From: Clostridium sp. CAG:138
GTDB taxonomy: Bacteria > Bacillota > Clostridia > Christensenellales > CAG-138
NCBI GenBank assembly: GCA_000435055.1
Contig: FR879688.1
Span: 21,777 to 46,150 of the forward strand
Direction of reading: 5' to 3'
Length of the DNA: 24,374 nucleotides
Positions 15,575 to 22,569 of this stretch are shown here, one piece after another. Made by a program: the position numbers and the translations under genes. Numbering within the stretch: position 1 is the first letter of the stretch; each line of letters begins with the position of its first letter. A model generated the notes under the pieces. The model ran no database searches, had not been told where the DNA came from, and saw only the letters and a list, made by a program, of their open reading frames with translations.

Positions 15575-18500
15575 TCAGTCCAATCTTGCCGAAACAAGCG
15601 TGGATACACCTTTTTCCTCCATGGACACACCGTAGAGCGAATTGCAAACAGCCATTGCACCCTTACGATGCGTGATGATAATGAATTGGGTACCCTCCGA
15701 ATATTTTCGCAAATACTCGGCAAAACAATCCACATTTGCTTCGTCAAGCGAAGTGTCAATTTCGTCCAGAATACAGAATGCGGCGGGTTTAAGTTTTAAT
15801 ATTGCAAACAGCAGTGCAATTGCTGTCAGTGCCTGCTCTCCGCCGGAAAGCAGGGAAAGCAGCTGAAGCTTTTTGCCCGGCGGCTGTGCAATGATGTCGA
15901 TATTGCAGTTTAAAACGTCGCTTTTGTCCGAAAGCACAAGTTCCGCATGTCCGCCGTTGAAAAGTTCCGAAAACGTTGCGGTGAAATTCTGTCGGATGAG
16001 GGAAAATTGTTCGCAGAACTCCTTTTCCATGGTTTCGGTCAGTTTTGCGATGAGTTCGTTTAAATCCGCTTCCGCCTGCCGCAAATCGCCGCACTGAGCA
16101 TTCAGTGACTGAAAACGCTCGTTTAACTCACGATAATCTTCAATTGCGGATGTGTTCACGTCCCCTAAGGATTTCAGCTCCTTTCGAAGCTCATCCGTGC
16201 GGAGATGTGCCTGTGTAACGGCAATGTCACGGCGAAAACTCAAGGCATTATCGTAGGTAAGCTCGTAATCGCGCCAGATGCGTTCGTTCATGTTGTCAAG
16301 TTCGGACTGCGCCTTGTTCGTTGCAAGTTCGTTTCGGTGCAGCCTTTCGCGCAGTTCGGACAATCGCAAACTCACTTGTTCATGTTTTGCACGCAGTTCG
16401 TCAAGCGCGTTCAGCCTTGCGGCGCGTTCGCTCTCCAGCCGTCTCAGCTCATCGTTCAATGCATTCAGCTCAGCTCTGCTTTCGGAAAGTCCGCAGCTCA
16501 CCGAACCGAGCTCGTCGTTGAGCTGTCGGCAATCGCGCTCCGCTGCTTCAATCGCAATTGTTTCGGCAGTGCGCCTTGTTTCGGCATCCGCAAGCTCTGC
16601 ATTGAGCCGTTTAAGCTCGTTTTCAGCCGAAATGCGTTCTCTGTTTGCGGCAGTGTGCCGAATGCGGAGAGCTGAAATTTCATCGTTCGCCGCCTGAAGA
16701 GCGGAGCGGAGGTTCGCAAGTTCCAGCTGTGTGTTTTTGATGTCCTGTCCGTTTGCGGAGCTGCCGAGGTCGATTCCGTTTGCGGCAGCTTCTGCGGAGG
16801 CACATTCGGCGTTGATATCCGTTTCGGCATCCGCAAGTCTTTGCTGCTCTTCGGCGATTTGCTTTATTCGTTCAACGTTTTTTTGAATGTATTTTTGAAC
16901 AATATCCGCTTTTTCGGTCAAGGATGCAAGCCGAACATCAAGCTTTCGTAATTCATCTGCATCAGCGGCTGCTTTTGCATTCGCTTCCTGCAATGCTTTG
17001 CTGCATTCGGCTTCGGCATTGCGCAGCTCGGCAAGCCTGCTTTCGGCTGTTTTTCTGCCTTCGGCAAGCTCTTCGATCTCCCGTTCGCGTCCCAAAAGGC
17101 TGAATTCGCGTTTCTGGAGGCTTCCGCCGGTCATGCTTCCGCCGGGGTTAAGAATGTCGCCTTTCAGCGTTGCAATGCGAAATGCCGATTTCGCACGTCT
17201 GCTGATAAGAATTCCGGTGTCAATATCGCGAACAATGACCGTTCTGCCGAGAAGGTTTTCAAACACGCTGCCGTATTCGGGCGAAAAGCGCACAAGCTCG
17301 GAGGCAATGCCGAAACAGCCGTCAATGCCGCGAAAACAGTTTTTTTCCTCATCGGTAAGCAGGCGCGCACGCATTGCGCTGACGGGAAGAAGCGTGGCGC
17401 GGCCGTAGTCATGCTCGCGGAGATAGTTAATAAGATATTTCGCATCGTGTTCGGTGGGAACAACAATGTTTTGAAGAGCCGAACCGAGTGCGGATTCAAC
17501 AGCACGTTCGTATTCCTGCGGAACGGATAAAAGCTCCGCAACAACTCCGTGCATTCTTTTTTTCAGCTCCGCGCTGCGCTGTGCGTCGTTCAAAAGTCGG
17601 CGAACGCTTGCGTAGTAGCCCTCGTGAGCGCGGCGCATTTCTTCAAGCACCTTAAGTCGGGACTTGCCCGCACTGATTTCGTCTTCGGCGCGGCGTATTG
17701 CTTTTGCGGCGGAAAGTGCATTAACGTTAAGCGCATTGATCTCATCAATTGCAGCCTGCCGTGCAGTTTCAAACTCAGTTTTGTGCTTTAAAAGTGCTTC
17801 TTTGTCAGCCTGAGCTTCGGCATATTCTTCGTCCAAATGCTTGCCTTCGGCCTCGGCTTCAATAAGCTCCTGCGCAAGGGAAGCGGTTTGTTTCCTGATG
17901 GATTCACGCATTGCACCGAGCCTTGAAATGCGGCTTTTCGTGTCCGCAAGCCGATTCATGTAATCCATCATGGATTGTTTTTGCGCTTCAAGCTTTTCTT
18001 CGGCTGCATTAATAGAGCCTGAAAGCTCCGCAAATTCGGCTTCGGCGGTTTCAAGCGCGGCTTCAAGCGCGTCTTCGCTCGCTTTTTTCAGATTGATTTC
18101 TTCCGCAAGCTGTGAACTGCGTTCGCCGTCGGCCGTTTCGCGCTCACGAATCCTTGTAATTTCTGCTTGCCTCCGCGCAACATCCGCAGTCAGCGCATCG
18201 ATGCGTTCATGAATCAGTTTTTCATTGCCGGCATGGCCTTCAACGGAGGCGGAAAGCTCGATAAGTGTGCGCGATGTTTCGCTGATTGCAGCGGAAAGGC
18301 TTCGTTCAAGCTCTTCCTCTTTGGCACAGCCTGCGGCGTAAGCTTCTTCTTCCGCCAATGCAGCGGTAATTTCATCGGAAAGCTGACATGCAACGCCGCG
18401 CAGCTGCTTAAGCCGCTCGTTTGATTTGTCGTACTGATATAAAAACAGGTTGATTTCAAGCTCGCGGAGTTCCTCGCGCAGCCGAAAGTACTCGGCGGCC

Positions 18501-19132
18501 TTTTCACTCTGTAAACGGAGCGGCTCAAGCCTGCTTTCAAGCTCACGGAGAATGTCTTCAAGGCGAAGGATGTTTTTTGCGGTGGCTTGGAGTTTGCGCT
18601 CGGCTTCCTCCTTGCGTGCACGGTATTTCATAACGCCCGCAGCTTCTTCAAAAACCTCGCGTCTGTCATCGGAACGGTCGGAAAGAATTTCACTTACGCG
18701 GCCCTGTCCGATGATGGAATATCCGTCCTTGCCGATGCCTGTGTCACGGAAAAGCTCGCGAATATCGCGCAGACGTGCAGGGGTTTTGTTGATGCTGTAT
18801 TCGCTTTCTCCCGAACGGAAGGCGCGGCGTGTAACAACAACCTCGGAAAACGGAGAAGCAAGCAGTCCGTCCGAATTGTCAAAATACATGGAAACTTCGC
18901 AGTAGGACAGCGGCTTGCGCTTCTCCGTCCCGCCGAAAATAAAGTCATCGATTCTTTTGCCGCGCAGCGCACGTGCATTCTGCTCACCCAAAACAAAGCG
19001 AAAAGCGTCCGCAATGTTGCTTTTTCCGCAACCGTTGGGACCCAGAATACCCGTGATTCCGTTTTTGAAAATCAGTTCGGTTTTTTTTGCAAACGATTTG
19101 AACCCGCTGATTTCAAGCTTTGTAAGCTGCAT
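15575..19132 (-). CDS. smc: Chromosome segregation protein SMC
   Basis: A 1185-residue SMC ATPase, the core of bacterial condensin with ScpA and ScpB. The N-terminal head has LEISGFKSFAKKTEL and Walker A GPNGCGKSN at 31-39, then the Arg-containing RALRGKRIDDFIFGG. Long coiled-coil arms (about 160-520 and 680-1020) surround a hinge at about 525-670 that includes VPQEYERAVESALGSALQNI and the glycine-rich GGSMTGGS. The C-terminal head has the ABC signature LSGGEQALTA at about 1095, Walker B ILDEID at about 1121-1126, the D-loop and the switch His (IIITHRKG). Length is normal. ATG 19132 has AAGGAA upstream. It lies between rnc and ftsY, the standard Bacillota order, probably in one transcript. 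Confidence 0.98.
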   Translation of the reverse strand: MQLTKLEISGFKSFAKKTELIFKNGITGILGPNGCGKSNIADAFRFVLGEQNARALRGKRIDDFIFGGTEKRKPLSYCEVSMYFDNSDGLLASPFSEVVVTRRAFRSGESEYSINKTPARLRDIRELFRDTGIGKDGYSIIGQGRVSEILSDRSDDRREVFEEAAGVMKYRARKEEAERKLQATAKNILRLEDILRELESRLEPLRLQSEKAAEYFRLREELRELEINLFLYQYDKSNERLKQLRGVACQLSDEITAALAEEEAYAAGCAKEEELERSLSAAISETSRTLIELSASVEGHAGNEKLIHERIDALTADVARRQAEITRIRERETADGERSSQLAEEINLKKASEDALEAALETAEAEFAELSGSINAAEEKLEAQKQSMMDYMNRLADTKSRISRLGAMRESIRKQTASLAQELIEAEAEGKHLDEEYAEAQADKEALLKHKTEFETARQAAIDEINALNVNALSAAKAIRRAEDEISAGKSRLKVLEEMRRAHEGYYASVRRLLNDAQRSAELKKRMHGVVAELLSVPQEYERAVESALGSALQNIVVPTEHDAKYLINYLREHDYGRATLLPVSAMRARLLTDEEKNCFRGIDGCFGIASELVRFSPEYGSVFENLLGRTVIVRDIDTGILISRRAKSAFRIATLKGDILNPGGSMTGGSLQKREFSLLGREREIEELAEGRKTAESRLAELRNAEAECSKALQEANAKAAADADELRKLDVRLASLTEKADIVQKYIQKNVERIKQIAEEQQRLADAETDINAECASAEAAANGIDLGSSANGQDIKNTQLELANLRSALQAANDEISALRIRHTAANRERISAENELKRLNAELADAETRRTAETIAIEAAERDCRQLNDELGSVSCGLSESRAELNALNDELRRLESERAARLNALDELRAKHEQVSLRLSELRERLHRNELATNKAQSELDNMNERIWRDYELTYDNALSFRRDIAVTQAHLRTDELRKELKSLGDVNTSAIEDYRELNERFQSLNAQCGDLRQAEADLNELIAKLTETMEKEFCEQFSLIRQNFTATFSELFNGGHAELVLSDKSDVLNCNIDIIAQPPGKKLQLLSLLSGGEQALTAIALLFAILKLKPAAFCILDEIDTSLDEANVDCFAEYLRKYSEGTQFIIITHRKGAMAVCNSLYGVSMEEKGVSTLVSARLD

Positions 19133-19207
19133 TTAAAAGATTCCTTAAGCAAAATGGCAAATCGGATGAACCGTTCCGAAAAGCTGTGATGAATGCGTGG
19201 GTAAAAC

Positions 19208-19918
19208 TCACGCATTGTCCCGATTGAGCAATTCAAGGGTTGCTCTTGCTGCGTTCTGGCCGGCTTCCTGTTTTGTTCCGCCGTCGCCGAACCCGTACAC
19301 AACACCGTCAATGCTGACGCACATTGTGAAAACCCGCTTGTGATCCGGGCCGCTCATGCCGATGACTTTATATTCAAGTTCACCGCTGTGATAATGCTGA
19401 ACGTATTCCTGGAGCAGCGTTTTATAATCCTTTGCGGACAGGCTGCGCGCCGCTTCTTCAACGCTGTTTTTGATGAAGCTTAAGATAAAGCGCTTTGCGC
19501 ATTCAATGCCGCCGTCAAGGAATATGGAGCCGATAACAGCTTCGAGTGCGTCGGAAAGTATGGAGGGCTTTTCGCGCCCGCCTGTGTTTTCCTCTCCGTG
19601 GCTCAAAAGCAGATACTTGCCCAGTTCCAACTCCTTTGCAACGATGTTCAGCGCGGTTTCGCAAACGGTACGTGCGCGCGTGCGGGTCATCATGCCCTCG
19701 TTCATTTTGGGGTAATTCAAATATAGGTATTCGCTTGCGCAAAGCTCAAGTACAGCGTCACCGAGAAATTCCATTCGCTCGTTATTCGGATAAATGCGGT
19801 TGTCCCCGCGCACGAATGACGAGTGGGTGAGTGCAGTGTTCAGCAGCTCAACGTCCGTGAAGCTGTAATTGAGCTTTGTCATTAATTCAGCAAGCTCTGA
19901 GATTCGTTTTGGATTCAC
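19208..19918 (-). CDS. rnc: Ribonuclease III
   Basis: A 236-residue double-strand-specific endoribonuclease for rRNA and mRNA processing. The catalytic domain shows ALTHSSF, the signature NNERMEFLGDAVLEL with Glu47, Glu50 and Asp54, and ILSDALEAVIGSIFLDGG with Asp123 and Glu126, so all metal ligands are present. A C-terminal double-stranded RNA-binding domain follows (YKTLLQEYVQ and GGTKQEAGQNAARATLELL). The start is GTG 19918, with TTGGAG about 13 nt upstream, a long spacing; ATG 19882 is an alternative without a clear site. A hairpin with 8-bp arms spans its stop codon. It is preceded by 232 nt of non-coding DNA carrying an inverted repeat, so it may have its own promoter. Confidence 0.95.
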   Translation of the reverse strand: MNPKRISELAELMTKLNYSFTDVELLNTALTHSSFVRGDNRIYPNNERMEFLGDAVLELCASEYLYLNYPKMNEGMMTRTRARTVCETALNIVAKELELGKYLLLSHGEENTGGREKPSILSDALEAVIGSIFLDGGIECAKRFILSFIKNSVEEAARSLSAKDYKTLLQEYVQHYHSGELEYKVIGMSGPDHKRVFTMCVSIDGVVYGFGDGGTKQEAGQNAARATLELLNRDNA

Positions 19919-20007
19919 GAAAAATCAATCGCTCCAATCTGTAGGGTTATGTTTGTTTAAGCAAACAAAAATCAGAGATAAAACCGATTCTTATGTCTTA
20001 AATCAAA

Positions 20008-20039
20008 TTTCGCAGGCAGATATTCGTCCGCCTGCGAAA
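20008..20039 (-). terminator. Candidate acpP terminator or processing hairpin
   Basis: Perfect 10-bp arms TTTCGCAGGC and GCCTGCGAAA with a 12-nt loop, lying between acpP and rnc. The minus-strand trailer (ATTTGATTT) is only moderately T-rich, so this could instead be a processing or partial-termination site. Confidence 0.5.
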
Positions 20040-20150
20040 CGGGGTGCCGCAAAAAAACGGACAGAAAACAGGTTATCCGGCGCATTCGGATTCGGATGAA
20101 ATCAGCCGAAATTCAGTTGCCGCTCAAGCCCGTCTTCCGTGCGGTTCAGG

Positions 20151-20372
20151 TTATTTGGATTCGATGAAACGAACAACATCGCCGACGGTGCGGATGTTTT
20201 TAATGTCCTCGTCGGAAATTTCGATGTTGTATTCTTCTTCAAGGCTTGTTACAAGCTCAACAATGTCCAGTGAGTCCGCCTTAAGGTCGTCAACAAGTTT
20301 TGAATCGGCAGTGATGCTGTCAACGGGAATGTTGAGCTGCTGCGCGATGCGGGTGCGAATTTCAGTAAGCAT
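20151..20372 (-). CDS. acpP: Acyl carrier protein
   Basis: A 73-residue carrier of growing acyl chains in fatty acid synthesis. The four-helix ACP pattern is clear, with the 4'-phosphopantetheine attachment Ser34 in KADSLDIVEL, the acidic helix II region LEEEYNIEISDED and the C-terminal VGDVVRFIESK. Length is standard. ATG 20372 has CGGAGG 7 nt upstream. It has its own consensus promoter between plsX and itself, in keeping with the high ACP level cells need. It lies between plsX and rnc, the conserved Bacillota order, although the fabH and fabD genes often found here are absent. Confidence 0.97.
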   Translation of the reverse strand: MLTEIRTRIAQQLNIPVDSITADSKLVDDLKADSLDIVELVTSLEEEYNIEISDEDIKNIRTVGDVVRFIESK

Positions 20373-20408
20373 AATCAGCCTCCGTAAGTTTAATAAAGTT
20401 CATATCAT

Positions 20409-20437
20409 ATTTTACCGCACGGCATGTTTGATGTCAA
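20409..20437 (-). promoter_or_regulatory. acpP promoter
   Basis: On the minus strand TTGACA (20437-20432) and TAAAAT (20414-20409) are separated by 17 nt. A second TTGACA is directly upstream, making TTGACATTGACA. Leader of about 30 nt. Confidence 0.75.
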
Positions 20438-20452
20438 TGTCAAATTAAATAT

Positions 20453-20490
20453 GCCGAATGCGGATAAAACGCAGTATGTGCGGATTCGGC
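20453..20490 (-). terminator. Candidate hairpin after plsX
   Basis: Arms GCCGAAT (20453-20459) and ATTCGGC (20484-20490) enclose a loop containing a small inner GCG/CGC pairing. It is followed by ATATTTAATTT on the minus strand. Weak terminator; it lies just upstream of the acpP promoter. Confidence 0.35.
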
Positions 20491-20500
20491 TCGAAAAGAC

Positions 20501-21517
20501 TCATTTTCTCGCTTGAGGTTCCATTTCCCGGGAAATAAGCCCCGAAATCGTGTTTGTAACATTGCCGAGGATGAGCTTGCGCGCCTGACCGATGGCGGAG
20601 CAAACGGCACGTTCGTCACTGCTGCCGTGCGCTTTTATAATGCCGCCGTTGATGCCGAGCAGGGGTGCGCCGCCGTACTCCGTGTAGTCCATGCGGGTTT
20701 TGAGTGCTTTAAAAGCATTTTTGGAGAGCATTGCGCCGACGCTTGCGCGTTTGCTGCTTTTGATTTCCGTCTTGAGCATCGTCATGATTGAAGCCACGGC
20801 TCCTTCAAGTGTTTTCAAAACAGCGTTGCCGACAAAACCATCGCAAACGATAACATCGTAGTCTCCGCTCATGAGCTCGCGCGCTTCGCAGTTGCCGACA
20901 AAATTGATGCCCCTCGCAGCCTTAAGCAGGGAATATGCTTCCTTTGTGAGTGCGTTCCCCTTGCCCTCTTCGGTGCCGTTATTTATAAGACCGACACGCG
21001 GACGTTCAATGCCGAGGACACCGCTCATATACGCCGAACCCATGTATGCGAATTGGAGCAGGTATTCCGGAGTGCAGTCAACATTTGCGCCGCAGTCAAT
21101 AAGCATCATCGGCCCTTTGAGCGTCGGAAGAACGGGTGCGAGAGCAGGACGCTTAACACCCGGAATGCGGTGTACGATAAGCGTTGCACCGGCAAGAACA
21201 GCACCGGTGCTTCCCGCAGAGATAAAGCAATCGGCTTTTCCGTCCGCAACAAGATGAAGAGCCTTAACAATTGAGCTTTCTTTTTTTCGCCGAACTGCAA
21301 GCGTGGGCTGATCTTCACATGTAATTATGTCCGGTGCATGAACAACTTCAACACGGGACTTGTCGTATTCATAGTCGTTGAGCAAGGCATAAATTGCGGA
21401 TTCATCTCCGGTGAAGATTATGCTGAAGTCATCGTTGAGCTGCATTGCGTCAATGCTGCCGCGAATCACGGCTTCGGGAGCATTGTCGCCGCCGAAAGCG
21501 TCGATTGCAAATTTCAT
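20501..21517 (-). CDS. plsX: Phosphate acyltransferase PlsX
   Basis: A 338-residue peripheral membrane enzyme that converts acyl-ACP to acyl-phosphate, the first step of phosphatidic acid synthesis with PlsY. It begins MKFAIDAFGGDNAPEAVIRG, the PlsX nucleotide-fold signature, followed by SAGSTGAVLAGATLIV, LIDCGANVD, VGLINNGTEEGKGN, FVGNCEARELMSGDYDVIVCDGFVGN and GGAPLLGINGG. The protein is complete. ATG 21517 has AAAGGA upstream. A consensus promoter lies 70-98 nt upstream, with two palindromes between it and the start. It heads the minus-strand block plsX-acpP-rnc-smc-ftsY, linking lipid synthesis, RNA processing, chromosome organisation and protein targeting. Confidence 0.97.
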   Translation of the reverse strand: MKFAIDAFGGDNAPEAVIRGSIDAMQLNDDFSIIFTGDESAIYALLNDYEYDKSRVEVVHAPDIITCEDQPTLAVRRKKESSIVKALHLVADGKADCFISAGSTGAVLAGATLIVHRIPGVKRPALAPVLPTLKGPMMLIDCGANVDCTPEYLLQFAYMGSAYMSGVLGIERPRVGLINNGTEEGKGNALTKEAYSLLKAARGINFVGNCEARELMSGDYDVIVCDGFVGNAVLKTLEGAVASIMTMLKTEIKSSKRASVGAMLSKNAFKALKTRMDYTEYGGAPLLGINGGIIKAHGSSDERAVCSAIGQARKLILGNVTNTISGLISREMEPQARK

Positions 21518-21544
21518 GGTTATCGGGTTGTCCTTTCGTCAGTT

Positions 21545-21580
21545 CGGGCAAATGCCCGCAAGGCACGGCATTGCCGCGCC
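21545..21580 (-). promoter_or_regulatory. Two adjacent palindromes in the plsX leader (candidate operator)
   Basis: An imperfect 19-bp palindrome GGCACGGCATTGCCGCGCC (21562-21580) begins at the predicted transcript start. It is followed by the perfect CGGGCA-AA-TGCCCG (21545-21558). Neither resembles the FapR operator known upstream of plsX in Bacillus. Confidence 0.5.
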
Positions 21581-21586
21581 TGCAAT

Positions 21587-21615
21587 ATTATAGTGTATTT
21601 TTAGCTGTATTTCAA
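21587..21615 (-). promoter_or_regulatory. plsX operon promoter
   Basis: On the minus strand TTGAAA (21615-21610) and perfect TATAAT (21592-21587) have a 17-nt spacer. The predicted start is near 21580. Confidence 0.8.
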
Positions 21616-21691
21616 CAGAAAAATTTGCATGAGCGGCATCGCGCCGAAAAATCCGGCCTTTGATTCCTCTGTCAGCTGCCCGACAGCGGGT

Positions 21692-22102
21692 TCATTGATT
21701 GATGAATGCTTTAAGATAATCGGGGGCCTCATTCTCACTGCTGATGCTTATATAGAGTTCAATATTGGTTTTTTCGGAAAATTCGCGCAAAAAGTCGAAC
21801 ATGCCGAACAGCCCTTCGGGGGAATGCTTAACGACCTTCATAAAGCTGTTGATATAAATTGCACGCAGGTCATAATCCTGCGCCGCAATTCCACAGACAA
21901 AACCCGTGAACATTTTCGGCCCGTCAATACAAAAATCGGATGCGTTGATGAAGCGGATGCCGCGGTTCAATTCGTACATTCTATCTCCGTCCTTATCGAT
22001 GAAAACGCTGTTTTCACCGCATTCAACATGGTTTCTGTTCGCTTCGGCAATAAGTCTGCGCGATTTGCCCGTTCCCTTTTTGCCGTAAAGGATGTGTAAC
22101 AA
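21692..22102 (-). CDS. Small P-loop NTPase-like protein of unknown function
   Basis: A 136-residue protein with Walker A GKKGTGKS at residues 7-14. Conserved-looking segments include VFIDKDGDRMYEL, IRFINASDF, GFVCGIAAQDYDLRAIYINSF and ELYISISS. It resembles small Clostridia ATP-binding proteins of unknown role that begin directly with the P-loop. At the likely Walker B strand, relatives as I remember them have an Asp, while this one reads IYINSF, so hydrolysis may be impaired. The start is TTG 22102, with GGGAGGA ending 7 nt upstream. The in-frame ATG at 22135 is rejected because a TTGAGA-17-TATAAT promoter would start transcription at about that ATG, leaving no leader. It is divergent from the glycosyltransferase. 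Confidence 0.72.
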   Translation of the reverse strand: MLHILYGKKGTGKSRRLIAEANRNHVECGENSVFIDKDGDRMYELNRGIRFINASDFCIDGPKMFTGFVCGIAAQDYDLRAIYINSFMKVVKHSPEGLFGMFDFLREFSEKTNIELYISISSENEAPDYLKAFINQ

Positions 22103-22137
22103 GTCAGAATCCTCCCGATCGAATATTTTATACATTC

Positions 22138-22166
22138 ATTATATCACAAACTCAGCTCTTTCTCAA
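22138..22166 (-). promoter_or_regulatory. Promoter of the small P-loop gene
   Basis: On the minus strand TTGAGA (22166-22161) and TATAAT (22143-22138) have a 17-nt spacer. The predicted start near 22131 leaves about 29 nt before TTG 22102, supporting that start. Confidence 0.75.
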
Positions 22167-22191
22167 CCTCGACATGAAACACGAGCATAAA

Positions 22192-22222
22192 TTTGACGGT
22201 CAAAAGGGTCAAAGTCTTTGAC
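22192..22222. promoter_or_regulatory. Cluster of four TTTGAC/GTCAAA half-sites (candidate operator)
   Basis: TTTGAC-g-GTCAAA (22192-22204) and GTCAAA-gtc-TTTGAC (22208-22222) form two adjacent inverted repeats, 17 bp between centres. The cluster is almost exactly midway between two divergent -35 elements (25 and 26 nt away). A binding site for an unidentified dimeric regulator is a fair inference. Confidence 0.5.
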
Positions 22223-22248
22223 GCAAAAAATGCATATGCCCCAAAGGG

Positions 22249-22277
22249 TTGACAATCAGGGTTCGGAATGATAAAAT
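22249..22277 (+). promoter_or_regulatory. Promoter of the glycosyltransferase gene
   Basis: Perfect TTGACA (22249-22254) and TAAAAT (22272-22277) with a 17-nt spacer. The predicted start near 22284 gives an unusually long leader of about 286 nt. Confidence 0.75.
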
Positions 22278-22283
22278 CTAAAA

Positions 22284-22569
22284 AACAACAAACAACTGCA
22301 ATTTTTTGCAGGGATTCGTTCCTTTTGAACGACTGTTGACAAACTGTTGTCTGCGTTGCGGAAAACTTAATGCGCCGTGCATCCGATTTTTGTGTAAACA
22401 GAGAAAAACTGTGCGCTTTTTTGCGGTCAAAAGCTGTTTTCCGCATTATCCGAAGGCTTGGTTCGCCGTAACTTGCATCGCTTCGGAAGATGTCCGCTCT
22501 CAACGGTATAAGCGTAATTGCCCTGTGTCGGGTTCTGCGCAATAATCTGCAGCAAACAGAGGTGGCTCA
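22284..22569 (+). promoter_or_regulatory. Long structured 5' leader of the glycosyltransferase mRNA (possible regulatory RNA)
   Basis: Five successive inverted repeats can be read: CTGCAA/TTGCAG (22296-22311), TCGTTC/GAACGA (22316-22332), GACAA/TTGTC (22338-22351), a 10-bp long-range pair TGCGGAAAAC (22357-22366) with GTTTTCCGCA (22436-22445) enclosing a small ACAG/CTGT hairpin, and TCCGAAG (22449-22455) with CTTCGGA (22481-22487). All are perfect and do not overlap. I do not recognise a known riboswitch class, including cyclic-di-GMP types. A 79-codon open frame here has no ribosome binding site. Confidence 0.45.

Noticed and set aside
21629..22099. A 156-codon plus-strand frame opposite the small P-loop gene
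   Set aside because: The minus strand has the Walker A motif, a promoter and a ribosome binding site; the plus frame has none of these.
22306..22545. A 79-codon plus-strand frame inside the glycosyltransferase leader
   Set aside because: It begins at a TTG with no ribosome binding site and has no recognisable domain. The inverted repeats explain the region better, though a leader peptide is not excluded.
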